A stretch of DNA of 64,000 nt from Viscum album (taxonomy: Eukaryota > Streptophyta > Magnoliopsida > Santalales > Viscaceae), in the NCBI GenBank assembly GCA_963277665.1, contig OY728159.1, positions 1,017,685,343-1,017,749,342 on the forward strand. The letters are read 5' to 3'. A model generated the notes under the pieces. The model did not search any database, had not been told where the DNA came from, and saw only the letters and a list, made by a program, of their open reading frames with translations. Position 1 is the stretch's first letter; each line of letters opens with the position of its first letter. A program made the translations under genes and the position numbers. Of this stretch, positions 10,515 to 22,199 are shown piece by piece.

Positions 10515-13409
10515 GTGGAAAATGAGTATCCTGATGTTTTTCCTGATGATTTTCCTGGAATAATACTAGATCGGGAAGTTGAGTTTACTGTTGACTTAGT
10601 TCCTGATGCTAAGCCAATTTCAAAAGCCCCTTATCAAATGGATCAAATTGAACTTTTAGAGTTGAAGGAGCAATTGCAAGATTTATTAGAGAAAGGTTTC
10701 ATTCGACCTAGCAAATCACCATGGGGTGCTCCTGTTTTATTTGTTAAAATGATAGACGGTTCAACGAGACTTTCCATTGATTATAGAGCCTTGAATAACA
10801 TAACTGTTAAGAACAAATATCCTTTTCCTCATATCGATGATTTGTTTGATCAGCTCCAGGGAGCTCGGTATTTTTCAAAGATTGACCTGAGATCAGGGTA
10901 CCATCATTTGAAGATAAAGGAAGCATATATTCCGAAGACCGCATTTCGTATAAGATATGGCAATTATGAATTTGTATTAATGCCTTTTGGGCTAACCAAT
11001 GCACTTGCTGTATTCATGGACATTATGAATAGAATTTTCCATGTGTTCTTGGATAAGTTTGTGGTTGTTTTCATTGATGATATTTTGGTGTTTTCTAAAA
11101 GTAAAGAGGAGCATGAAAGACATTTAAGGGTTATTTTGCAAACCATAAAAGAAAAGAAATTGTATGGGAAATTCATCAAGTGTGAGTTTTTGTTGCAAAA
11201 AAATTCTTTCCTTGGTCACATTGTTTCTAAAGATGGGATAACTGTTGATCCTGAAAAAACAAAGGTTGTTGAAGAATGGCCAAGACCCAAAAATGTAACT
11301 AAGATTCGTAGCTTCCTTGGTTTGGCAGGCTATTACCGAAGTTTTGTTAGAAATTTTTCACGGTTATCTAGTCCAATGACTAAGCTAACTCAGAAGGGTG
11401 TTAAGTTTATCTGGACAAAAGAATGTGATGACTGTTTTCAGGAATTGAAAAGAAGATTGGTGAATGCTCTAGTTTTGGGACTACCTTCCAGGAATGGGGA
11501 GTTTGTTATCTACAATGATTCTTCATTGAAAGGACTTGGTTGTGTACGAATTTAGAATGATCAGGTAATTGCTTATGCTTCATGTCAGTTGAAAACTCAT
11601 GAGGTAAATTACCCTACACATGATTGGGAATTAGCTGTTGTTGTTTTTGCTTTAAAAATTTGGAGGCATCATTTGTATGGAGTAAAGTGTGAAATATATA
11701 CCGATCACAAAAGTTTAAAGTATATATTCACTCAGAAAGAATTTAACATGATAAATAGGAGATGGCTAGAATTAATAAAGGATTATGATTGTACAATTCA
11801 TTACCATCCTAGAAAAGCAAATATAGTGGCTGATTCTTTGAGTCGAAAAAGTAATGCTTCATTACCAATGTTGCGTTTGGAACGTGATCCTTTGGTTAAG
11901 GATTTGATTAAATTTGGCATAGAAGTTGTTGGTGCTGGATGTCCTTCTATTTTGTTTCATGTATAAGTGAAATCTTCTCTATCAGAACGAATTAAGCAAG
12001 CACAGAAGCAAGATAGTGAGTTGCAGAAAAAGGTAGAGCTGGTTCAGAAGGGTAAGTTGCCTGAATTCATCATTGAAAATGATTGTGTTTTGAGATTTGG
12101 GAAGAGATTGTGTGTGCTTTGTGATTCGCAGTTTAAGAGAGAGTTGTTATGTGAAGCTCATAGTTCTCCGTTTTCAGTTTATCTAGGCAGTACTTTGATG
12201 TATAGAGGTCTTCGGGAGTATTACTGGTGGGATGGAGTGAAAAGGGATATTATTTATTTTACTATGAAGTGTTTTACTTGCCAATAGGTAAAAGTAGAGT
12301 GGCAGTTACCAAATGGGATGCTTCAGCGTTTACCAGTACCAGAGTGGAAATGGCAGAATATATCCATGGACTTCGTTGTGGGATTGCCGAAGACACCTCA
12401 AGGTAATAATGCAATCTGGGTTATTGTTGATCGCTTGACTAAATCTGCTCACTTCCTTGCTATACGAGATAATTTATCCCTAGATCAACTTTACCGTTTG
12501 TATCTTAAAGAGATAGTTAGGTTACATGGAGTTCCCCTCTCCATTGTATCCGATCGGGATCCCAGGTTTACTTCTAACTTTTGGAAAGGCCTTCAGAAGT
12601 CGTTGGGTACTGAATTAAATTTTAGTATAGCTTTTCATCCTCAATCAGATGGGCAGTTAGAAAAAACAATCTAGACTTTGTAGGATATGCTACGTGCTTG
12701 TTCAATGGATTATCAGGGAAGTTGGGACCAACATCTTTCTTTGGTTGAGTTTTCTTATAATAACAGTTTTCATTCTAGTATACAGATGGCACCATTTGAG
12801 GCATTATATGGGAAGCGGTGTCGAACTCCAGCTTTCTGGGATGAAGTGGGTGAAAGGAAGTTGATGGAGACAGAATTGGTAGAAGAGTTGGCAGAAAAAG
12901 TTCAGATGATACAGAGATACATAAGAATGGCTCAGAGCAGGCAGAAGAGTTATACGGACAACAGGAGGAAGGATCTCTCTTTTGAGGTAGGTGATCATGT
13001 TTTTCTAAAAGTATCACCATGGAAAAGTGTGATGCGATTTGGTAAGAAAGGAAAGATGAGTCCAAGGTTCGTTGGACCATATTAAATTCTTGAGAGAGTT
13101 GGATCAGTTGCATACCGAGTAGCTTTAACTCTGATTTTATCTCAGGTATACAATGTTTTTCATGTTTCAATGTTAAGGAAGTACATGCCAGATCCATCTC
13201 ATGTTTTGAGTCTAGAGATATTTCAGTTAGAAGGGAACCTATCTTATGAGGAACAACCTATCTAGATTCTTGACCACAGGGTGAATGTGTTGCGAAATAA
13301 GTTGATTCATCAAGTAAAGGTTTTGTGAAAAAACCACATGATTGAAGAGGCAACATGGGAATCTGAAAATGCAATGAGGGATAAATACCCCCACTTATTC
13401 AATAATTAA
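10515..13409 (+). pseudogene. pol remnant of element C: reverse transcriptase, RNase H, integrase, chromodomain-like tail
   Basis: A single frame runs through the whole region, broken by stops at 11553, 11964, 12285, 12672, 13083, 13263 and 13326, and ends at 13407-13409. Reverse transcriptase (about 10650-11270) keeps the FIDD catalytic pair near 11070. RNase H (about 11480-11860) keeps [14 protein letters not shown] and ADSLSR. Integrase (about 12130-12670) keeps the CFTC half of its zinc site, but a His of the other half looks changed. It also keeps the D-D-E residues at MDFV, SDRD and QLEKT. The segment at about 12950-13080 (EVGDHVFLKVSP, FGKKGKMSPRF) is the integrase C-terminal fold. The tail to 13409 (VLRNKLIHQVKVL, EEATWE, YPHLF) is chromodomain-like. 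Decay is by point stops, not frameshifts. Confidence 0.92.
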
Positions 13410-13434
13410 ATAAATTGCAAGGACACAATTTTCT

Positions 13435-13451
13435 AAAGGGGGGGGGAAGGA
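13435..13451 (+). other. Polypurine tract of element C
   Basis: AAAGGGGGGGGGAAGGA lies directly before the 3' LTR and 25 bp after the pol stop. It serves as the plus-strand primer in Ty3/Gypsy elements. Confidence 0.8.
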
Positions 13452-14870
13452 TGTAACATCCCAAGTAAGTAATGAATAATAGATATTCTTATCTATGTCT
13501 ATTTATGAATTAGATAGTGTTTTATAGGCTTAAAATGAGAATAAATCCAATCTTAAGCATGAAATACTCTAATATTTCTAAAATATTGTTTTACCACCAT
13601 TTGATGGTGAACCATTTTTAAATATAACTTTTGACAATTTCATAAGATATATTTTTCAAAATAAACTTATTCTTTATGATTGGGACCTTGAAATTTACTT
13701 TGGATAAATTTCTGGTATTTTTCTGATAATGTGCATTTTTTTAATGAATAGTGAAAAGTGTTGTATTTTAATTCAAAACCACTTTTTAATCTAATTTATT
13801 TATTTAGTTAGATTATTATTTTAATTGGTTTTAAAGTGAAATTAGAATATATTTTTACCATTTAATCCAATGGTGGTCAATAGAATTAATATCACTTTGA
13901 TATTGGACATAAATGAGTGTCAATCTTTTGATAGATATTGTTTCTTAAAAACACGCTATTTGATTTGACAGTGGGGTTTAATTATAAAATTAATTAATTA
14001 AATTTCAATGTTATGAATTTGGTAAAATAGACATCATTTTTGAATTCTTAATATCAAATATAGCTTACAGTGAATTTTTGGTATTTTTCTAAAAACCATA
14101 ATTTTTTATGAATAGTGAAACCACAAAGTGGTGGTTACAAAAACTGATTTTTCGTTTAAACGAAACTTTACGACTTCTATGATCTGAATTTAAAAAATAC
14201 AATATAAATTATTTTCATTATTAAGTAAAATGTGGTTCAATGGGATGAAAATAATTTTTGATTAAAAATAACTTTTAAGTTTTATTAATATCGATTAAAG
14301 GTAATTAGTGTGATTTAAGATAAAAATGATATTATAATAAAATGAAAATATCTTTACACTTGTCCTAACCATATTGGATGAGTCATGGCCTACCGAGAAA
14401 ACCCATGGGTCTATTTTTGGGACCCCATGGATCCACTTGGGTAAGATAATGACATTAATTCCTTTTATTTAAAGTAAAAGTAAAAATAGCACAAACATGT
14501 ATTGTTTTACTAAAACAATTTTTACATGGGGTTATAAAAGTCATATTTTTGACTATAAATATTCATTGAAATCTAAAAATATTTCCTACTTCATAGTATT
14601 TTTTTATAATTTTTAGACATTAAATAAATTAAATAATTTATGACATCATTATGATGCTGCGATTACCTCATTATTTAACGATTTAAATAAAATTAAAAGA
14701 TAATGTAAAATATAAGACCTAAACATGTCAAAAACCTATTGGATGGGTGAATTGAGAACTCTTATCACCTTATCATAGAAAGAAATCAATGTGGGACCTT
14801 TAAAATATGAAACTCATTTGAAAATAAAGTAACATTTTATACATTTCCAAGAGTTCCCCTCCTCTCCTCT

Positions 14871-14877
14871 TATAAAA
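14871..14877 (+). promoter_or_regulatory. TATA box in the element C 3' LTR
   Basis: TATAAAA lies in the same CT-rich setting as the copy at 6617. In this position it would drive transcription outwards into element B sequence. Confidence 0.7.
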
Positions 14878-15592
14878 GGCCCCCACCTCTACCTCCTTAC
14901 ACACATCTCTCAAGCCTTTGGCTCAGTGAAGATCTGATCATCTTGTCTATACACATCCCTTTACTCATCCTAGAATCCTTAACTTAGGTAGTAAGCTCTT
15001 CAATAAACCATTTTGGTTCAAACCAACGGGAATTACCCGATTTTAAGGTAATGTCTTCACTTGTGTTCTTTTGTTTTATTTTGCTTCTCCAACCCCCTAA
15101 AATATTTTTATTAATTTCTTTTGTAACAACTACAGTATATTAAATATACTAGGATAATTGTATAAGAAGTATTAGAGCTACACTTACACACACCTACATC
15201 TAATGGTTAAATAACATACTGTTTCTGTGGATGGTGAATTTCTGCCTCACGAAACGATGATTGTTCAATATTCTTTTAACACCTTCAAAGGTGGCCATTA
15301 AGATGTCACTATATTTATATATGATATATAATATTTTTATGTTTTACTTAAGCTTCTGTATTTTTCATTTATGGAATACCTTTATGGTTTCCATTATGGG
15401 CAAACGTGATATCTTCATTTTAGGAAGTGCGGACTACCACCCCTTCAAAGTGATTTGATTCGTTAATACCATATGTGGTACGTATAAAGGATAAGTTTAA
15501 TGATATTATATATGATAACATAATGGAATTATAATACTATTATGTATCATTATGTTCTAATTATTTTAAATATGAAATATAAATGGAAGTAG

Positions 15593-15630
15593 CGTTCATG
15601 TGTACGTACGACTTACCGTCTCCATGAACG
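15593..15630 (+). other. Stem-loop module 3, C 3' LTR
   Basis: CGTTCATG (15593-15600) pairs perfectly with CATGAACG (15623-15630) around a GTACGTAC core. Compared with the 5' LTR copy, the wobble pair is a full pair. Confidence 0.6.
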
Positions 15631-15940
15631 GTGCATTTCATTTCTTACCTCTAAATGTTATGTAATATTAAAAATGCATGTATATAATGGATATATATGA
15701 TATATATGATATCTAAATAATGAATATAATTCTGGATATAATACTTATTTTATCCCATGAACAAACTTGTAATTATAAAGAGTTTATTTTTTACTCAAGT
15801 AGCAACGATCGAAAAAACGACCATTATTAACTTAAATAATTACATAGTGTTCATAACATGGTAATAAGTGATATAAAAGGAATAATGAACTTGGTAAATG
15901 TTATTAAGAAAGTATAAATTAACTCAAGTTTATTATTCAG

Positions 15941-15976
15941 GAGGTTAACGAATGATTGAGTCAAGTCAGACCCGAG
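15941..15976 (+). other. 36-nt micro-exon-like block, C 3' LTR
   Basis: It is flanked by TTATTATTCAG on the left and GTAAGGGACA on the right. The same length is found at 7687-7722 and 43474-43509. Only the borders and the length are well conserved between families C and G. Confidence 0.5.
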
Positions 15977-17036
15977 GTAAGGGACATCGTCTCAATCTCC
16001 TTTCATTGAGGCATATTTTGTTTTATACACAACTTTATTTTATACGGTGTATAAAACCCTTTTACTTTTACATTTATTCAAAAGAAATATTTTTATATGA
16101 ATCATTTACTAAAAGACAAAAGGGAATGTTTTTTTTGTCGTACGTATGCGGTGACAACGACTTATCCGCCGCCATGACCATTATTTGAGTTTCGACTTCC
16201 TCTACAAGCCATAACATTTTTTGAATGAAAAATAAATACCATGTTTTATTTTTCTTTTATTTCGGTATTGAAAATGGTTTTCATAATTTTTTTATATCAA
16301 TGTGTTTTATTGAGATCTTGTGATTGAAAAGTGTAAATTTTATGTTTCCTTTATGCATGTTTTATGTGATACGATTATGTTATGGTTCTTGGGAATTGTT
16401 ATGAAGACGGGTGGTTCCATGATAAACTAAGGGCAGGTGAGCCCGATATAGCTCTCCAATGCATTGGGTAACGTAAAGGAGTTAAACATGAAGGTTTCTC
16501 CAAAGAGATTTAGGGAATATACTGTGATGGGTATTGTAAACGTAACCAAGAGGGTTACTCCCTACGTAAGAATGTTATGAATGCCTCAAGTTACCTTTAT
16601 GTCTTATGATTTCTATGATTTATTAATGATTTGATGAGGTATGTTAACATGATTATGTTTTATGAGTAAAGTATGATTTCATTGATTCTTATGTATACAT
16701 GTACTCATGTTTCCTTTCCATATTTTTATATCCCTTACTAAGCTTTTTATGCTCATCCCAAGTTTTTGAAGTGTTTGTCACAGGTCAAGGGAAAGGTACA
16801 TGATATGATGATAGTGTCAAGGAAGTGTCAAGAAAGAATCCATGTTTTATTTTAAATATTTTTCCGTTGATGGGAAAAAATGAATACTATCTTTTATTCT
16901 AACCACCTTGTTTAAATGTGGGATGTAATGCATGTTTTATGATCTAATTATCTAAAACTATAAACCTGAAAAGATCCTCAATGTGTATTCTTGAAATATC
17001 TCAAGATTAAGTAATGTTTAAGGTTGGGGCCTTATA

Positions 17037-17041
17037 GTAAA
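17037..17041 (+). other. Target-site duplication GTAAA, right copy (element C)
   Basis: Perfect copy of 5192-5196, directly after the 3' LTR. Confidence 0.75.
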
Positions 17042-18314
17042 TCTATTAATCTAGATTAAAAATAAACGTTAAGGGAATAATTTTTAACCAATATTATTAT
17101 TGGATGATTTTAATTTAACCATTATAACCATATTCTCTAAATTTACTACTTTAATGCACAATTTTACATGAAAATGATTTATATATTATTTGAATTAATG
17201 AAACATAAAAAATTTCACTCTCTTATTTTTAAATATATTTTATGTGTTAAAATAAATAAATAAACCAGAAAAATGAAAATACTAATATTAATTTCTGGAA
17301 TAATAAAATTTTATTCAAGATATTAATTTATTTATAACGTCTAGGTATTATATATTTACCTTAAATTCTTAAAAAATTCCAAAAAAGTATTTATTCAATT
17401 AATGGTAAAATAGAATAAATGATAAAAAATATTAAAATTGATATAATTTGAGTAATTTATAGTGTTCCATTAATTTTATAGGTAAATATGACATACTATT
17501 GTTTTGTTAAAATATTATATTTTAGCTTCATTTTTGTATTTATGTCTTTTAAGTCAAATTTATTGAATATTGTAAAAATAGATAGTAATGATATTATACC
17601 AAAAAAATATTTTAAAAAGTTATTTAAATATAAAAAAATATTAAAATAAGAAAATGTGGAAATTATATAGTATAAAATGGAATTAATTGTTCATTTATGG
17701 GAAAACTTTCACCTCACTAGTAAAAAATTTCTCCATTTAACATTGAATTTTTTTTTGTCATAGTTAAAATTAAAATTGGTAAAGTAAGGGCTAATCGAAA
17801 TGATAATGTTATAAATTATGAAAAAACATGTAGAAATTATAATGGTTGATGGGTTACATACATATTCCACCTTATATTTATATCTATGGCCGTTTGGATG
17901 AATTTCTATTGAATATGATTTTATTTATAATTTTAATCTTTTGAGAAATCCCAAATGTGTGCCTCACCTGAATTATAGAAAGGGCACCCCCTCAATAATT
18001 TATTTAAACAAAATTGATCCATATGGACTAAAAAAATATTCTAATTTGTTTTAAAAACGTTTGTATCCACATTATAGAGGATTTTTATTCCTAAAAGACC
18101 AACCCTAGAGGCCTTTATATGATATTTAAATGAGTCGTTTCAAAGAAGAGGTAATCACCTTACACTATCAATTTCTTTTCCACTGTTCTTTTCCTCTAAT
18201 AAATATATGTTATTTATAAAAAAAATAATTTATGTATTTTTAATATTCATAAATTTAACTATTATTATGAAATTAGTATTATAAACCCCCTTTCCTATCA
18301 AATGATAAGTGAAA

Positions 18315-18361
18315 GTATCTTTCAAGTATAGATAATGCTTATAGTCTCCATGTAAAGATAC
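18315..18361 (+). other. Stem-loop module 1, element B LTR
   Basis: GTATCTTT (18315-18322) pairs perfectly with AAAGATAC (18354-18361). The stem sequence differs entirely from module 1 in G, yet pairing is complete. The shared right-hand inner sequence 'gtctccat' shows it is the same module. Confidence 0.6.
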
Positions 18362-18503
18362 ATTTAATTTTAAATCCCCATATTTTATAGATGGGTATTA
18401 TGATATATTTAATATAAATCTATTATATTTATTAAAAAATAATACTTCTCTAATGATAACATCATTTTTACTTTCTTAAAATATAATCCTTTGGGAAACG
18501 ATA

Positions 18504-18550
18504 ACATCGCTTGTGTGTACGTGTGGACTACCACCTCCATAAAGCGATGT
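18504..18550 (+). other. Stem-loop module 2, element B LTR
   Basis: ACATCGCTT (18504-18512) pairs perfectly with AAGCGATGT (18542-18550). The inner hairpin GTGG-acta-CCAC (18523-18534) replaces ACGG-acta-CCGT of G, a compensated change on both arms. Confidence 0.65.
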
Positions 18551-20340
18551 GATTTTTTTCATTTATATTTTAATTGGATTGTAATTATTATGAATTTTAT
18601 TAATATATATATGAAATATTAATTATATTTTATAAGGTAATTAATTTGTACCTTTATTTTACTACATACTTTGATATATTAAATCAGCATTTATGCGTAC
18701 GTATGGCCTATCGTCTCAATGATCGATGTACTTTATTTTTATATATATAAAATTAATGGATGAATATAACTTTTTACATAATGAATATATATGATATTTA
18801 TATCTTGAATAATATTTTGGATATAGTGGAACTAATATAAAAGGATAAGGACCAGAATTGTTGAACTGAAATACTCATGATACACGAAATAGTTAACTCT
18901 CAGAAATGACTATTTTAATTACGATTTATTTATACAATGTGGTGTTGAATTGTTATAAATGGATAATATATGATATTATAAGTATGAAAATGACTTTTTA
19001 TAGAATTATAATATATTTAAATTTATTAAAAAGGATTTTAGAGTGATTTTGAAGCAAGGGGAATATGTGGTAACAGTTTTATATTACTATATCACTATTT
19101 ATAAGGATTGTTTTTATTATGTTCCAATGATGATATATTATAATATACCTCTCATGAAACTCAAGAATTTATTTTCTCATTTATTTTTTTCCTAAAAATT
19201 TATATTTTAATTTAAATTTTCTCATCTTGTGTACTCAATAAACCAAAATCATGTTTTCAAGGAAAATTGACTTTATTTCCCTATACGGTTGAATTTTTTT
19301 CTTCCATATCCATGTTTTTTAAAAAATATTTAAGAAAGGGTTTTAATATTATCTTATTAATGTTTATTGTAATTTTTATCTATGTTTATGTTTTAAAAAA
19401 TTATTTGAAATGAATATTTTTATCTCTTTTCCAAATGAGGTTCTTTGGGACTTTTCCAAAAAAAGTTTGGAAAGAATTTATTTAACTTATATGACATAAA
19501 AAACTTTTATTACCTTCATGATTAATATTTTCTTTAAATCTTCCTTTAAAATATTACAAGGATAATTTCAAATAAGAAAATTTACATTATAATTGTGTAG
19601 CTTTTAAAATAAGTTATTTAAAAATGGAAAGTTTATTTTCCTCAAAAATGTATTAATGATATTTTATTGGTATTTATATTCCTCAATGATAATAAACCTT
19701 GATTTCAATTATGATTTATAGGTGATATGATCCAATAATACCATCCTTTTTATTTTTCTCTATGGATTATGCTTATAAGGACCATATTTTTATGAACCCC
19801 ATTTATTTTTTTCTATTATAGTTTTGAAATTGTTCCTTGGATACTAAGGAAATTAGTTTCTATGCTTATATATATTAAAAAATAGATATCTTATGTATAT
19901 ATTAAGCTTTAATGAATCATGTTCTTTGATTCCCATATGATTCTCTTCTAATTAATTCCCTAAATTTATTACATGAATAAATATTATGATATTTGGTATG
20001 CAAGGTATGATTTTTAAATAATAAGATCATATTATTATACCCTTATACTCATGTTATTATTTTGTGGTCATTGATATATCCATTTTTTACTCTTACTGAG
20101 CATCTGAGCTCACCCTTTTCTCATGTTTCCATTTCCCAGGTTATGAAGAATGTTACTAAGTATTATATATCTAACAAGTGTTCCAGTTATGATGAAACAA
20201 GTGGGAGACTGTATAAATATTTTATGAACCATTTGTTGATATTTTTATTTTTCAAAAGATACTATACCTAAATGATTCTACTGTGGATCAAAGTTTTATA
20301 TAATGAATATTCATCTACTAAGATGTAATATCTATGTCTG

Positions 20341-22100
20341 AATAGTATAGTTCACTATTGTTAGTATTAGATAATGGTTTAGTAAACATTTTGAAACTAA
20401 TATGAGAAAATTTTACTAGGAATACTAGTTATAAGTGTAAATATATGATAAAATAATAATGTTTTGGTAATGATCTTGAATGACTTAAGTCAAACCTATG
20501 GTTTAACATAAGAATGTGTAATGTTCTAGACAACATATATACTATGTTTTATTATCATTTAGTTTACGACCATGATTTTTGTTGCACAGAGTTTGTTTTT
20601 TAGTTTTCATCAATGGATGTAACCCAAATTAATCATGTTAATACTGAATGTAATGGAAAATGCAATGATTATCCCCTTAGGAAACTGAATTTTATGGGAG
20701 TTAGAATAAAAAATATTCTCACTATGAGCATAAAAATTTATCAAGCTATGAATCACTTAAAGTTTCTAAATTAGTATAGGTGGGGAAAATGTTTTGTTGA
20801 GTCTTTTATTAGTTAATTTCCTCATTAATTTTTTATGTGCATTGATCTACTAGTCACTAAGAAATGGATCAATACCATTAAAAATATGTTTTCCATTATT
20901 CAGTGTTTAGAACATGAACATGTAATTCTAGCTTTTTATTATTCATAAGGTGAAGAATATTAGTGGTGTACTTTTATTAAGAACATGATGGAATAAGAAT
21001 AAATTAAATATATGGAGGTGGATGGATTTAAAAGTTAATTTTTCAATAATTACATTCCTCATATGCTTCATAAAAAATGAATAAAGGATTCCGTGAATTA
21101 AATTAGAAGGATGATGAATATGATGGTCCTTATTATTTAAATTGTACAATACTTATAAGGTATGATTCTGATATTATCATCCAACCAGAATGTAGGATTG
21201 ATTGATTCATTAATGGATTAAAAAAAATTCTTTAAAGGGTGTTATCCAAAAGGGACTTTAGTAGCTATGAAGAAATCATTCTATGTGCTATCAAGGTAGA
21301 GTTGAAGATTATAGGTACCCACCCATATCATTGGATTCAAAAGAAAAAAAAATTCTAAAGAAAATTATAAGAACCAAATAGAGAATAAGTTGATACATCC
21401 ATTACACTTAAAGTGTAGAAGGGTATATAGGGTAAATTATCTGAAGGGAACATTCAAAATTTTCAATTGTGTAACAGAAGGTCATTAGAAAATAAAATGT
21501 TGAACCGATAAGAATAAATTATAAAGAGTTAAATAAAGGGGAATATCTATAGAATCAACCAACCACATTGCAATGTTTTAAATGAAATGAGTATGGTCAT
21601 TATAATAACTAGTTCCCAAATTCGAAGGTTAATGATGATGATCGAGGATAATAACCTATAAATCTTAGAGAGAATGTAAAATCTCCTTTGATAACAATTT
21701 ATAATGAAGGGAATGATAATGACATGGTTAAAGGAATACTTACCATATAATCTTTAACTACTATTGTCTAATCTGATTATATATCTACCCACTCTTTTAT
21801 ATATATTTATTTTTCTAATGGTATCATGGAATCACAAAAAAAATATATTTTGATTTAGAATTAAAAACCCCCAATGTTATAATGACCACATTCCAATTAT
21901 ATAATTATTCTCTAGTTGAATTTTCTGGTAAAGTGTTTCCTGAAATTTTTTTCATTCTACATATTTTTTTCATTCTATGTAATTGTGGGGGTGGATTGGA
22001 TTTTATTACATAAATCCCACATAAATTTTGGTGGTAGAAATGTTTTTTTTATATACTAAACCAAACTATGATCACCTATTAGTGTAATGGAAAAATTTAA
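20341..22100 (+). pseudogene. Decayed gag and protease region of element B
   Basis: Very broken. Around 21578-21620 a zinc-knuckle trace reads CFK-stop-NEYGHYNN, closely like the third knuckle of element C (CFK-stop-NEMGHYEN), with the stop in the same place. This shows common descent and probably a shared ancestral defect or a recurrent change. Near 21775-21800 a protease trace (SDYISTHSF) matches the STHSF motif of C. No reading frame of useful length remains. Confidence 0.55.
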
Positions 22101-22199
22101 ATTCCAATGGAAATTACATCAATCATATGGGTCATGATTCCTATTCAAAAGGGGTGTTTATCTTAGCTGGTTGGGGAGAAACACAACATAAAAGATATT

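Larger units (their letters stand above)
5197..17036 (+). mobile_element. Element C: complete Ty3/Gypsy chromovirus-type retrotransposon (Tekay/Del-like)
   Basis: This is a full-length element of about 11.8 kb. It has two LTRs of 3583 and 3585 bp, a Met-type primer site, gag with zinc knuckles, protease, then reverse transcriptase, RNase H, integrase and a C-terminal chromodomain-like tail, a G-rich polypurine tract and a 5-bp target duplication. The domain order places it in Ty3/Gypsy. The tail after integrase and the long LTRs point to the Tekay/Del chromovirus lineage. By eye the first 190 bp of the two LTRs differ at about 8% of sites, which suggests an insertion some millions of years old. 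All coding parts carry stops, so the copy is not autonomous. It lies inside the 5' LTR of element B. Confidence 0.9.
13452..17036 (+). repeat. 3' LTR of element C
   Basis: This starts TGTAACATCCC and ends GGGGCCTTATA, followed by the GTAAA duplication. It matches 5197-8779 along its length. The TATA box is at 14871, donor-like sites at 15048 and 15977, acceptors at 15940 and 16783, and the 36-nt block at 15941-15976. Module 3 at 15593 is perfectly paired. Small open frames (15261-15458, 15952-16188) lack known domains, and the first has a counterpart in the 5' LTR. They look like chance frames in a leader. Confidence 0.9.
17042..20340 (+). repeat. 5' LTR of element B, part right of the element C insertion
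   Basis: This is related to the C and G LTRs and in the same orientation. Landmarks in order are a donor-like AAGAG|GTAATC at 18151, three stem-loop modules (18315, 18504 and a weak one near 18685), the conserved sequence TACTGAGCATCTGAGCTCACCC near 20093 (also near 44535 in G), and the acceptor TTTCCCAG|GTTATGAAGA at 20139. No clear TATA box or second donor is left. The right end is set near 20340 by analogy with the 200-260 bp that follow this acceptor in C and G. A clean primer site is not visible. Confidence 0.6.

Noticed and set aside
12775..13197. 140-codon minus-strand frame opposite the integrase end
   Set aside because: Shadow of the element C pol frame. The plus strand shows clear integrase motifs.
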